Part shown: piece by piece, positions 1 to 11,736 of the stretch
Layout: the number at the start of each line of letters is the position of its first letter
Position numbering within the stretch: position 1 is the first letter of the stretch
From: Hevea brasiliensis
Lineage: Eukaryota; Streptophyta; Magnoliopsida; Malpighiales; Euphorbiaceae
Length of the DNA: 64,000 nt
Assembly: GCF_030052815.1 (NCBI RefSeq)
Contig: NC_079499.1
Coordinates: forward strand, 71,129,760-71,193,759
Reading direction: 5' to 3'
Made by a program: the position numbers and the translations under genes
The notes under the pieces: generated by a model
Database searches by the model: none
Told to the model about the DNA's origin: nothing
Seen by the model: only the letters and a program-made list of their open reading frames with translations

Positions 1-800
1 TTTGGAGACATCTCTTTAGAAAGATGGATACCATGTCTCACTGGTAACAATCCTCTCTTGGAATCAAGCATGTTAAACCTCTTTAACACCTTTTCCAAGT
101 ATAGACTTTGGGATAAACCTATTATTCTTTTCGCTCTATCTCTATAGATGCGAATCCCAAGAATATAGGTTGCCTCCCCTAAGTCTAACAAGGAGAATGT
201 ATTAGACAACAATACCTTTAAAGTTCTCAACATACATGTGTAAATAACAATCACCAGTATGTCATCCACATATAAGACAAGGAAAGTGATAGCACTGTCA
301 CTAACCTTCTTATATACACATGGCTCATCCTCATTTTTGATAAAACCAAAGGATTTAATGGCTTCATCAAAACGGATGTTCCAACTCCTCGAAGCTTGTT
401 TCAACCCATAAATGGATCACTTTAGCTTGCATACCTTGGAACCATCTTGGGATTCAAATCCCCTAGGTTGTTCCATGAAAATGTTTTCTTCAATGTATCC
501 ATTGAGAAAAGCTGTTTTGACATCCATCCCAAATCTCATAATCATAGTATGCATATTGCTAATAAAATCCTAATTGATTTAAGCATGGCAACAAAGCAGA
601 AAGTCTCCTCATAGTCTATTCCTTGCCTTTGGCGAAACCCTTTCGCTACTAGCCTTGCCTTATAGGTCTCTACCTTTCCATCAGAACCAATTTTCTTCTT
701 GAAAACCCATTTGTTCCCTATAGGTACAATACCTTCAGGTGGGTCAACAAGATCCCAAACTTGATTCTTATACATGGAATCAATCTCAGATTTCATAGCA
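1..800 (-). pseudogene. copia reverse transcriptase, partial and broken
   Basis: The N-terminal part is open at 542-796 and shows the standard copia start of the RT domain (WDLVDPPEG, NKWVFKKK, YKARLVAKGF, GIDYEETF). The frame then breaks. Further on, the catalytic YVDD box is readable at 261-272 within FLVLYVDDILV, and the thumb region resembling LYLEKVLKRFNM is readable near 60-110. The protein would copy element RNA into DNA in virus-like particles. The break near 540 and several stops make it non-functional. RNase H would follow to the left of base 1. Confidence 0.85.
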
Positions 801-1349
801 TCAATCCATTTTGAAGAGTCTATATCTGATATAGCTTCTTCATAGGTAGATCATCTCCATGATCTACTTCTTCATGAGTAGACAACTCTTGTTCTTCTTC
901 ATGAAGAAAACCATATCTCACTGGTGGGTGAGATACCCTGGTTGTTCTACGAGGAACAGCTGTAGATGTTTCATAAATGAGTATAGGTTGACTAGATGGA
1001 TCTATATCCATCTAATCTGTTGGTTGGTCAGAATTCTCCAATTCTAACTCTATTTGCCTTCCTTTGCCTCCTTCTTGAACAAACTGTTGTTCAAGAAATG
1101 TGGCATCTCTACTTATCACAACCTTTTGTGAAGTAGGCAAATAAAAATAATATCCAAAACTATCTTTTGGATATCCAACAAATCGACCTTTTCTGATCTG
1201 GTCTCCAATTTATCGTTGTTCACTTTTGATATAAGTGGACAACCCCAAATCTTAACATGCTTTAGACTTGGTTTTCTTCCATGCCATATCTCATAAGGTG
1301 TGGAAGAAAGCGATTTTGATGGAATCCTTTCGTAATATACAAAGTGATT
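801..1349 (-). pseudogene. copia integrase C-terminus and linker to reverse transcriptase
   Basis: This stretch lies between the integrase core and reverse transcriptase. An open piece at 820-1011 reads like the low-complexity linker usual in copia polyproteins (a proline-rich RRTTRVSHPPVRYGFLHEE segment followed by acidic residues). The rest, 1012-1349, shows integrase C-terminal fragments in more than one frame, so it is frameshifted. No separate function is expected. Confidence 0.65.
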
Positions 1350-1984
1350 TTAATGCAAATCCCCAATGAAGATTGGCATATCAGTATAGCTCATCATACT
1401 ACGTACCATATCCAATAGGGTACGATTTCTCCTTTCAGATACACCATTCAGTTGTGGCGTTCCTGGAGGAGTCAGCTGAGAAACAATGCCATGCTCTCTC
1501 AAGTATTCATCAAATTCAGTACTCAAATATTCACCTCCACGATCTGATCGAAGAGCTTTAATACTTTTTCCTGTTTGATTTTCTACTTCAGATTTAAATT
1601 CCTTAAACTTTTCAAAGGATTCATGTTTGTATTTCATCAAATACAAATACCCAAACCTTGATTTATCATCAGTAAAGGTAATAAAATAATGAAAGCCCCC
1701 TCTAGCCATTTCTTTAAACGGACCACATACATCACTATGTATTAGTTCCAAAATATTTTCAGCTCTTAGCCCTTGTCCAACAAAGGGTGATCTAGTCATT
1801 TTGCCTTGAAGGTAAGATTCACAAGTTGGAGTAGGCTCAGAGCCCAATGAGGATAGAATCCCCATTTTCTCCAATTTTGCAATCCTATCTTCTGCAACAT
1901 GACATAACCTTAAGTGCCAAATATATTTTGAACTTGAGTTGGTTTTCACCATGGTATTGTATTCATTTAGATTGCTATACTCTG
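1350..1984 (-). pseudogene. copia GAG-pre-integrase and integrase core
   Basis: The open frame 1350-2021 holds the pre-integrase histidines (WHLRLCH) and the zinc-binding half, then a retroviral-type integrase core. The three acidic positions are visible as IHSDVCGP, FTDDKSR and NGVSERRNRT, so the D,D,E set is intact. The second zinc cysteine of the usual CxxC is replaced by tyrosine (TCESYLQGK) and the HxRLGH glycine by cysteine, both unfavourable. The enzyme would insert element cDNA into the host chromosome. The frame is not joined to a complete polyprotein. Confidence 0.85.
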
Positions 1985-2073
1985 GCCAGTGGAAACACTT
2001 TCTTACTGGCAATGGAAACACTTTCCTATTGGCAATGGAAACACTTTCCTGTTGGCAGTGGAAACACTTTCCT
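1985..2073 (-). repeat. 23-bp tandem repeat over the copia zinc knuckle
   Basis: About 3.9 units of 23 bp start at 1985, 2008, 2031 and 2054. The plus-strand unit begins GGCARTGGAAACACTTTCCT. The minus strand encodes the start of a CCHC zinc knuckle (KCFHC). Because 23 is not a multiple of three, successive units are read in different frames and only the first and fourth give KCFH. The array sits where the knuckle should be followed by protease, which is absent. Confidence 0.85.
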
Positions 2074-2810
2074 TTACCTTCATCAGCTTTAGTCTTCCTT
2101 TTCTGTTTAGCTATTTTCTTAGAAGGACCAGGAATCTGAGGTTTCTTTTTCTTATTGCCCTTCTTCTTGTTGGACTTTCCAGTGAAGAAGATGCAACAAA
2201 GCTACCTCTTTTCCTTTATTGCACGCATATTCTTTTGGGCAATAACCAGCATGTTGAGTAAACCAGCTAAGGTGCATTCTGTTGAGTCATATGGAAATTT
2301 GTCACAAAATTCCCAAAAGACTCGGAAGGATGAAGGATCAAATCCGTTTGTAGTTGGAAATCCATGTTGAAGTCAAGATGTTCCAAGCTGCTCAATCACC
2401 AGAATCATCTTGTGGACATGATCCCCAACATTACGTCCCTCGGACATCCTCATACGGAATAATTTGTCTAGATATCTCTTACCTAGCATTCTCTTTGTGC
2501 TCACCATACAACTCTTGTAGGTGAAGGAGGATCTCACTCGCACTCTGCATGTTCTCATGTTGCTTACGTAACTCATTACTCATGGAAGCAAGCATGTAAC
2601 ACTTAGCTCTCATATCGTGCTCCTTCCACTTGTCCAAAGTTTCATGTTCCTCTTGTGTGGCCTCTGAGGTAAGGGACCAGGAACATTTGAATCTAGAACA
2701 TATCCTATATGTTCAAGGTTCAGACAAGTTTCAAATTTCTTAGCCAATCGCATGATTAGGTCCTGTCAACCTGTTGTGATCAAGTATGCTTGCAAGGATA
2801 TTGGATGGTG
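2074..2810 (-). pseudogene. copia gag, broken
   Basis: Gag would form the virus-like particle. The N-terminal signature NRLTGPN is readable near 2755-2775. The central UBN2-type helices can be followed through KWKEHDMRAKCYML (about 2570-2640), HLQELYGE (about 2500-2525) and FRMRMSEGRNVGDHVHKM (about 2400-2465). A basic lysine-rich stretch precedes the zinc knuckle at 2085-2170. Frameshifts occur around 2480 and 2330, and stops occur upstream of 2650, so no complete protein is encoded. Confidence 0.75.
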
Positions 2811-4569
2811 GTGGTTGTTTTGTGCTTATTTTTATCAGAAAAGTAACTGCAGAAAATAACCAGATTAATTAGTAAATGTATCATGTAATTAACCAAAATG
2901 ATTATGGTCTTTTAATCAAATTGGTCCTCCCACTAACTTAGCAAATCCTACACTTCCAGAGTAGAAAACGGAAATCCTAGTTGGATGGATTTCTAGTGGG
3001 TGATTGAATTCTTATAATTCTATTGATCATCCTCAGGTACATCCATTATTGGAATTACAATAAACTATAAGTGAGCAACTCCTTGCCCATCACATCTCAT
3101 GTGAGGTTCAATCCTTTACCTAGCCCCTAATGCTCAAAATCTCAGGTACATCCATTATTGACTTATCTTGCATTAGTTAAGTTAATCCCATTGAGTCAGT
3201 AATTATGCAAATAATTTTAATGTCCTCAGGTACATCCAATATTGGCCACCAAACCATTTACATATTTACAACATCTCATGCTTAACAATTATTCTTAAGA
3301 AAATCTCTTAAATTAATTGCATCTCATGCAACTATTTAAAATTTCTTAAAATAATTGCCCCAATGGAGGGCTTATGTTATAATTACTTTAATTATAGCAT
3401 TTCCAACTTAATCATTTGTTTGGAAGATTTTATAGCCATCCTAATTACTATTAAGGTCTCACTTTGCACATTATCCATTTAGCCTGCATATATCATATAA
3501 TTGCATACATTCCCATACATCTCATGCATTCATGGATAAGCAGTAAATATGGTATGATCATGGACTTTCTAAAGGATTCAATTCTGAGCCACTAAGAATT
3601 GAATCAGGGCATTCCTAGGTGCATTTCATTCATTCATTTTACAAGAGTTGCTAAAGGAGTACATAATCAACACTTGATATTGAATTCCTCCCACTGGTCC
3701 CACCAATGCTCTTGACCTCCTTGAACTTCTTGCAATCCAATATTACATAGTAATCCTTGGCATACTAAGGCGAATTTACAAGAACTTAAATAAATGAAAT
3801 TACAACCCAAAATATTATTACAAACTTAATAATACATGCCCAAAATAAATTAAAATAAATTAATTAATTTACAATCCCAAAGAAACATAAAAGAAATAAA
3901 TCCAATCACATTGGTCTTTTATAGTCCATGATCATCCATCATGCATATCACTATTTAACAATTAAATAAAACATACATACTTAAATTAAATTGAATATCT
4001 CATATTCAACTTAAAAATCCAGATTTGAATATGATTCAAATAAATTTAAAAATTCAGATTTGAATCTCATTCAAACAACTTCAAAAATTCAGATTTGAAT
4101 CACATTCAAACATTTTTTAAAAAATCAGATTTGAATCACATTCAAATATTTTTTAAAAAATCAGATCTGAATTTTATTGAATCAGTTTTAAAAAATCAGA
4201 TTTAAATATGATTCAAACAACTTTAAAAATTCAGATTTGAATCACATTCAAACAACTTTTAAAATTCAGATTTGAATCACATTCAAACATTTTTTTTAAA
4301 ATTCTGATTTGAATCATAATTTAATTGTGTGATTAAAACAACTAATTAAACACTTTAATTAGTCAAAGAATAGGCCTTAGATCATACAACAATTGCAGAA
4401 TTAAAAGCCAAACCTTGAACCACCCATGGAACCATTGTTGCCGCCACCAATGGTGGCTTCACCATGTGTGACGCCACATCTCATGATCCAACCAGCAATG
4501 AATCTCTTGATCTCATGATCAAACACACAATTAAATTATATAATCAACAATCTAAATGGCAAATATAGT
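2811..4569 (-). other. copia-1 untranslated leader with repeats
   Basis: About 1.76 kb between PBS and gag, AT-rich and without a supportable ORF. It holds three copies of a CCTCAGGTACATCCATTATT-like word (near 3031, 3141 and 3224), several CATCTCATG words, and a nine-unit tandem array (4010-4320). Confidence 0.75.
4010..4320. repeat. Nine-unit tandem array, period about 35 bp
   Basis: The word AGATTTGAAT or a one-base variant recurs at 4021, 4056, 4091, 4127, 4163, 4198, 4233, 4268 and 4305 (spacing 35-37 bp). The common unit core is CAGATTTGAATCACATTCAA followed by an A/T tract. It lies in the element leader just downstream of the PBS on the element strand. Confidence 0.9.
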
Positions 4570-4582
4570 GGCTCTGATACCA
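4570..4582 (-). other. copia-1 primer-binding site (tRNA-iMet)
   Basis: The minus strand reads TGGTATCAGAGCC two bases after the LTR end, complementary to the 3' end of plant initiator tRNA-Met, the usual minus-strand DNA primer. Confidence 0.92.
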
Positions 4583-4584
4583 AT

Positions 4585-6691
4585 TGAAGGAACGGAAGCG
4601 TGAAAAACACAAGATTATACCATTGAATTCAAAAATTTTCACCTAGGGTCACATGCACCATGCAAGATTTATTTTTATCTATTTGATTTAAATGATAAAC
4701 AACATATTAAAACTCTTTTAATATGTTTTTGGATCTGTATTTTCCATTTAAAATTTTAAAATTAATCAGATTAATTTTAGAACCCTAGATTAAATCAAGA
4801 ACGATTACACTAACCTCTTGATGTGCTGCAGCGTGTCTGCGCCTTTGAGATTTGTCTTTAGGACACCAGATGTTGTCCCTCTAGCTTGTCCACACCAAGA
4901 ACACCTATGGCAGCCCTTGAATAGCTTCTAAAGCTTTTTCTATTAATTAGAAAATCAAGTTCTGCCTTTTAAGAGATTAAAGATGTAAACAGGACACTAG
5001 AAACAATTTCTAGTGTTCTTAATTCAAGAGATTGATGGCTAATGCCTTTGAATTGATGAGAGATGAAGAGAAATAGCTGGAGAGGCTCAAAGTGGCGTGA
5101 CAAATGAGAGGAGAGGCTGCTGGTTATTTTTTCTTTTCATAACCACACTTAAATAGCTAGGTTAACACATTAAACCCTTACCACATGTCACCCTTTGATT
5201 AGCTCTAGGTTTAAGTGACCCAATCCAATTGTGCCAAGTGTTAAACCTATATTTAATCTTGATTTTAATCATCTTACATGATTAAAAAAAATTTGGCAAG
5301 CTTATGTGTTATGCCATGTGTCACCATCTCATGATGCCACGTGTCACACTGCAAAATGACCAAAATGCCCCTGTGTCTTAATTTTGAGTTCTCAACCCAA
5401 AATAATTATTTTTCTTCTTCTAATTAATTTATATCAAATATAAATTAATTAATTAATCTCTATTAATTAATTTCTCATTAATTAAATTCATATTTAAACA
5501 CTTTAAATATAAATTTAACTTATATTATACATCCAATAATCTAGATTTGGTTTCAAGTCATGCTAGGGACTTTGCAATCTAATTGCAAACCAAACCTATT
5601 TAATTAATCAATTAAACTCTTTAATTAATTAATTAAATCATATTTAATTAGGTGATAACTTGTGTATGTGTGTGACTTACTAGGCTCATCACTAATTGGC
5701 AATGAGAAATGATATCAACTCTTAATATCATCAGAACTCTTTCTTACCATAAATGATTTCTCTAAATCATTTTATGAACCTCATAGACCATGGTTAACAC
5801 CTAGCATAGCATGCCATGGCCACCCAATTAGTAATAAGGTTTACCTTAAATGAACCTATAATCATATGTTACCATGCACTAGAATCTCTCTGTTACAAAA
5901 TCCCAACTCAAGTTGGAGTCATGGTTTATGTCAAACTCCATTTGCTATGAATATTATGTTCTCTTTTAATTCCAGTTCTTGATTAAAAAGATTTTCTCAT
6001 CAGAAACTCTTTTCTGAATAAATCTATCTATCCTGGCCAGGAACTTGAAACATCAAGAACAATTAAATGAACATAGGATTTTATCTCTATTTACTTAGAG
6101 GAACAAATTCCATCTTGATCAACACCTACCTCCATATATAACTAGTAGGAGCCAACACATGCCCATATACCCATACATAGTACAAGTATGAAAGCAGTAT
6201 CAAACTCAAACTACCTATATACAAGATAACTGTGCTATCTCAGGTCTAAAGATTATATGCACTGATATGATTTATGACAAAACATTGACAAGAGTAAACT
6301 CCATGTGCTTGTCATAAGCGTCACTGGTTCGGCCTACTTATCATTTATAAGTGCCTATCATGTTTGTTATATGGCATGAGACTCACCATTCCATCTTATT
6401 TATATCTCATATAAATAACTTGGGAACAAACATGAATACAATCTTTCTGGATAAGTCATGTCCTTATTATGAAGTATCCTCGATTGTGAACCTATTTATG
6501 ATACTTCGTGCTAGAAATATTGTCACTCATATTCTTAACAACTTAAGAATAATATTTCTAACAAAATATCAATGGACCTTTTCTATTACACATAAATATA
6601 TTATGTAAACGGAAAAGTGGAAATGCCTTTATTAATAAAAACATGTACAAGATACATACTAAATGATATGCTCTAGGGCATACTACTAACA
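4585..6691 (-). repeat. copia-1 5' LTR
   Basis: A 2107-bp LTR that on the minus strand starts TGTTAGTAGTATGCCC and ends CCTTCA, followed by two bases and the PBS. The portion 5785-6691 is about 95 percent identical by eye to 51906-52748, which ends with the same TACTAACA terminus, confirming the outer boundary. It has no supportable ORF; the short open frame around 6351-6608 is repeated in the second copy but has no recognisable domain. Confidence 0.92.
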
Positions 6692-9600
6692 CCGGTGACC
6701 AGTGCTGTCCGGACAGCTAGGATGCCTAGAACTACACTTCAAAATGAGTGAGGAGACATAAAATAATGAAATACAAGAAAAGAAAATACAAGAAAAACAA
6801 AGGAAAAATAATAGCAAAGAAATGTAACCAAGTTAAGCGAGCCGAGAACCCTAGCGATGGGTGATCATGCAGGAAGTCACGGCGTGGACCGTTGACTAGC
6901 CCCGATCATGGGAACCCTGAAAAATATTTTTAGGACTTAAAGAGACATCAATTGAAGTATAAATATCATTAGAAATATCAAAGAAAAATTAAATAATTAG
7001 TACAAAGAAAAGTGAGAAATCGAAAAACGGACAAAACCCTGTGTTACCGAAAAATCGGGAATGCAACCCGAACAGGGGCATTGTGGTAATTTGACACCCC
7101 GAGTTGTCTTTTGATCTAAATTTCCATTAAAAATACATGATATTATATTTGTAAAATGTCATAAAAAATTAAATTAGTGGTACAAAGTTTAAATAGCAAA
7201 AATGGGAAGCTTAATGTGAAAATTTGGAAAATTAAGAATAAAAAAATCATTAATTCTTACTTAGTGCTCCACTCACCTTACCTAAGTGGACCAGTACACA
7301 TTTTTGGGCAGAAACAAATCACCTTCTTCAACCTCCCAAACCAGAACCAGCTAAATCATTTTCTTCTCTCAACTTCCTCCATGGCCGTCCATGGCAAAGC
7401 TCCATGCATGCATGAAGTAAGCCAATTTCTTTCTAAGTTCCTTCATCAAAGTTAGTCTACACCACTTGGGCAGCATTTAGGGAGTGAGAAAGGTAAGTTT
7501 TGATGATTTTTTAAGAAGCTTCAAAAGTGGTAAGTTTGTGTTTTTTATTATTATTTAATTAAAGTTTGTAAGGATGTTATGGGTGTTTGATTTATGGAGA
7601 GATTTTTGAAGTTTGATGTTGAATGGGGAAGTGTACTTTTGGCAGCCATGGAAACACTTTAAAGACAGTTTATTTTTGCTTGTAAATGGTGGATTAAAGG
7701 ATTGATTAAATATATATGTGTGTAGGAAATTGATTGGGTAATGTATACTAAGTATATTGTGAATGTATACTTGCATTTGGAAGCTTGGAACTTTATTAAA
7801 GTGAGGTGTAAATTGGCAGCCTGGTTTGGTGAACCATAAGGATTTTATTTCATGTTTGGTTTATGGAATAATGATGTTAAAATGTGTTGATTGTTATGGC
7901 AGTTTGAGTGTGTGTATGGTGGTGTGAAGTGGGACATGTAAATGAGCATGTATAGGTGATTGAATTGTTGTAAATTGGATTGAAAAATTCTGCACATGTT
8001 GGTGCACATTGAATGTAATTGTAAGCTGCCAAAATGACCTATAATGTGTTGTGAATTATGTTTAGGTCATGGTACAATCAGAATTGGCTTGAATGTTAAG
8101 TTTGGTAACTGTTAGGAGTGATCCTTGATGTGTATGGAAGAAATGCAATAAGGCAGTTTGAGTTTTAGGCCTATAACTTTAAGTGTGTGGCTCCAATTGG
8201 CATGAGACCAATTGGAGGTGAAACTAGGCACAAAATGTGCCAACTTTCATGAAGGAAGCATGCCAAAATTCTGCTTGCAAGGTAGCTTGAAAAATGACCA
8301 AATCCGGATTAAGTGCAAATAAGGCCTGAAAATTGATCATTTGGGAAGCAGTTAGTATTTAGGCCATAACTCACTCAAAACAGGTCCAATTGACCTAAAA
8401 TTTTGACCATGAATAGTTAAGACCTATATCTACAAGTATCATGTAGACACCAAAGCCCAAAAATGACCATAAGTAAGTCAAACAGCTTGCACAAGTTCGG
8501 GCCCAAAAACTGGCCGAACCAAAGTTGACCAAATTGACCTAAAATGACCTAATTTGATGCCATTTGACCAGCAATAGTAAAATGACCATAACTTGGTCTA
8601 CATAACTCAGAATGACCTAAAATTTTGCCCCGCGTGCAATAAGACATAGATCTACAAGTTTGTAGTTTTGACCGAAACCCAAAAACTGAGGGAACTAGGT
8701 CGTCCAGCTAGGTCAAACTAGTATACCGAAATATAACAATTTGCAATAAAATGCACTAAACAAGGAAATGAAATTGGTAATGTGTACCAACCCTAAAACA
8801 CTATCGAATGTGACATATTAATGACACTAAGACCTAATTTACCTAGAACGCATCGAGGGTCGGTATATTAGGTGATTAAGCAAATAATAGCTTTCAGTGA
8901 ATTACTTATCGAACATTATCGTTAGAGACAGTCTAATTTAGTACTGAAACACTTCAAATTGTGTTTCTCAGTTACCAAAGACTCAGGAAAAGGGAAGGAA
9001 ACACTGAGTCGGACTGTAAGACAGTCATCGAGGTTTGTGCACAACTAGTTTTCAACCGATTTTACTCAATAAGATTTCATATGATTAATTGTATGTTATT
9101 GATTTAAATTGTGTTTGTGCACAACAGTATTTCTTTTGAATTTTTCAATTGAAATGAATTATGACTATTTGTACATTATTGTTTTAAATTGTGGAAATGT
9201 GTTTGAATGGATATTTATTGCTTGAAAAGCATTATAAATGATTTGATGGATACTATTGATTGAAAAGCACTGTAAATGGTTTTTGTGGAAATTAAAGATA
9301 ATTATGAATTGTGTTGCCATTTTGTGAATGAAATTATAACTTTGGAAATTTATTAGATTCTCACGAATCATTTGAATAAAATGTTTGGAATTGATTTTGT
9401 GTTCACACTTAGCATGACAATATCATATCATTCCTTCTCCATTTATGGGGTTGTGATCGTTTATTTTCCTTCTCCATTTATGGAGTCGTGATCGTTTATT
9501 TTTCTCCCTCTCTAGTTTATCAGTTGAGGTGATCAGATGAGTACTCATTATATAGCTAACTCCCTTCCTCATTGATTTCGATTAGTGGGGTTGTGATTGC

Positions 9601-10538
9601 TTTGTCGTGGTGTACAACGCGGCATTGATCGGAAATTTTGTGTCATGGCTTAAGTTGTGAATGAATTGGCAACACTGTATTCTTAAATTATTCGACTAAA
9701 TTGTGTTGTTATGCGATTTGATAATTTGTGAAATGAAGTTTAAATTCTTCTTGACAATTATTTTCTTTTGAATTTAACTATGTTTTGATTACTGAGATTT
9801 ATTGTGATATTGTGTTAAATTCCTTATGACAATATTGTCTTGAATTTGACTATGGTTTTTAAATATCCACTATTTATTTTAATTATGAATTGTGATTTAA
9901 ATTTGTATTTGGTTAATGTTGTGCACCACTGAGACATTGTCTCAAATGATAGCTTTATTCTTTGTCGCAGGTAGACAAACAGACAGGGCAGCAGACTAGG
10001 CTGCTATTACCTCCAGCGAGAGATTTTCGGGTATAACGAGTATACCACATTTTGTATTTTGTGCGGTAATGTATGTTCACTGTATGTACATATTGTTGTT
10101 GGTTTTGAGCAGTTGTAAATAAAAATTGTACATTGAAGTTGTAAAATAATTATGAGTTATTTTAGCTTGTAAAAATTGTATTATATTTCTTTTACCTCAG
10201 TCGTTGAAAAAAAAATCACTGTGGATTTGAGTTGAGATTTGGAAATATATTGAAGTGCTTTTTACAGGTTTTCTGAAGAACTGTTTTATCCAAAATACAG
10301 ATGGCACTCTGTCAAAATTTTTACAGAAACTCCAAATAATTCAAATGTGTTAGTTCTATCACTTCAGTTCAAAAAGGTTTTTAACACCTGTAAATAGTGC
10401 TCACCACTGTAAAAGAAGTAAGAAAAGTTTTTAAAATCCCTTGTAGTGTATTTAATGGATTATCAGTAGACGGAGTTGGTAATTCATTAGGTATACTACG
10501 GGATCATGTTATGCCTTACAGAGGGGTAGGGTGTGACC
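6692..10538 (+). repeat. Ty3/gypsy solo LTR E, plus orientation, 5' end missing
   Basis: The first bases (CCGGTGACCAGTGCTGTCCG) are the reverse complement of the start region of chromoviral LTRs elsewhere here (compare 48361-48425), so only about the first 45 bp are missing, replaced by copia-1. The right end (GGGGTAGGGTGTGAC, near 10537) is a degenerate form of the GGGGTGTNACA terminus. No PBS, PPT or coding region adjoins it, so it is a solo LTR. It is a divergent relative of F (collinear blocks around 8320-8720 and 49440-49860). The final CA appears mutated, so the end is certain only to a base or two. There is no coding content. Confidence 0.8.
9930..9944 (+). other. LTR hairpin, E-type stem
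   Basis: TGAGACA and TGTCTCA form a perfect 7-bp stem with a single-base loop. It directly follows GCACCAC, the same flank that precedes the unrelated CTAAGCA stem in LTR F. Confidence 0.7.
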
Positions 10539-11674
10539 GTCAAAGTCTCATTTTTCCACCCCAAACCCTAACTCAATATTACAAAACCATGCATTATCAT
10601 TGCATTTCATCACTTCACTTACAAGATGCATATTATGGGTAGCCATACTACCCTTTTAACTTCATTAAAATCATCACAAACATGCCCTAACCATGGCTAC
10701 CGAAAATTATGGGTTGGCACACAAATGGTATTCAACAAATTTTCTTTATAAATTGCACTCATACATAGTCCTTAACATAAATTTAAGGTGAAAACTAACG
10801 TTAGGTCACTAACCTCAATGGAGTGAAGTTTCCCCACTTGCTAGGGTTCTTGTTTTCCTCTTCTTTTTGCTCCCAAAATACTCACCAGGTTGCAAGAACA
10901 CTTTTTTGTGCTGCTAGGTTAGGGTTTTGTTGGGTAGAAGCTAGGGAAAATCAAGCTTTAAAAGCTTGAAAATGGTGGCTATGGTGGGTATGTCACGGCA
11001 AGGAAGAAGAAGAGAAGAGAATTTTGATTTTTCTTTCATTTTTCAGCCCATTTTATCTCTTTTAAATAAAGTTATGCCATGTTTCCACATTGGGTAGGTT
11101 GGGAGAATCTTAATGACATCATTATGATGTCATAAGTCCATTTTCTTTCATTTTCTCATCTTTTCTTGTCTATTTAATTGCAATTAAATTTTTAACAACA
11201 TTTATTTATATTTTATATTATAGAAATTATTTACTTAATTGGACAAGTTTGCCAAAAATCATCTCTGAAGACGAAATGATCAAAATGCCCTCCATTTGGC
11301 TTAACGAGCCAAAATTGTATATATCAATTGAAAATTTTTTCTAAGCATTTCCTTGGCATTTTAATGCCATAAGAACCTCAATGACCCTTCTCTGGAGTCC
11401 CAAAAATTATTTTATAATTTTTCCCCCAAGTCTAGGGCTCCTAGTTGCGAGAACCACAACTTCTCACTAGGTTACCCATCGCTAGGGCACCAGCTCATTT
11501 AACTTGATTGTATTTTATTTCTAAAATTTTTCCTAAATTTTTATTGTTAATATTTGAGTTAATTATGGTTCCTCACTTTAGTTTAAATATTTTTCCGGAC
11601 GTTCTAGCTATCCGGACCGACACTGGTCACCGGAACAGTAGAGTGTATGAACTAGCTAAAGTGAGGATGTTACA
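10539..11674 (-). repeat. Chromovirus A 3' LTR, right-hand 1.14 kb
   Basis: It starts at GTCAAAGTCTC, which aligns to about 18550 and 26548 inside the two complete family LTRs, and runs to the terminus GAGGATGTTACA. The left 2.0 kb of this LTR is absent from the window. Solo LTR E sits at the break, so E probably inserted here and the remainder lies left of the window. Confidence 0.88.
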
Positions 11675-11736
11675 ACTCTTCCCCTCTAATAAAAATTTCA
11701 TCCTCGAAATTTACCTGATGCAAACAGTTGAGGGAA

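Larger units (their letters stand above)
1..6691 (-). mobile_element. Ty1/copia LTR retrotransposon (copia-1), 5' half
   Basis: Read on the minus strand the order is 5' LTR (4585-6691), PBS (4570-4582), long leader, gag, zinc knuckle, integrase, then reverse transcriptase running off the window at base 1. Integrase preceding reverse transcriptase is the diagnostic copia order. RNase H and the 3' LTR lie outside. The coding part is broken by stops and frameshifts, and protease is missing. Its right end abuts solo LTR E about 45 bp inside where E should begin, which suggests copia-1 inserted into E. Confidence 0.93.

Noticed and set aside
4010..4320. CRISPR-like look of a regular 35-bp repeat array
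   Set aside because: Units are contiguous and degenerate with no spacers, and the context is a plant copia leader.
6351..6608. ORF repeated at 52408-52611
   Set aside because: Both lie inside copies of the same copia LTR; the second is truncated, and neither has a recognisable domain.
6692..10538. Full-length gypsy element instead of solo LTR
   Set aside because: No PBS, PPT or pol sequence anywhere in 3.8 kb, and the ends match LTR termini.
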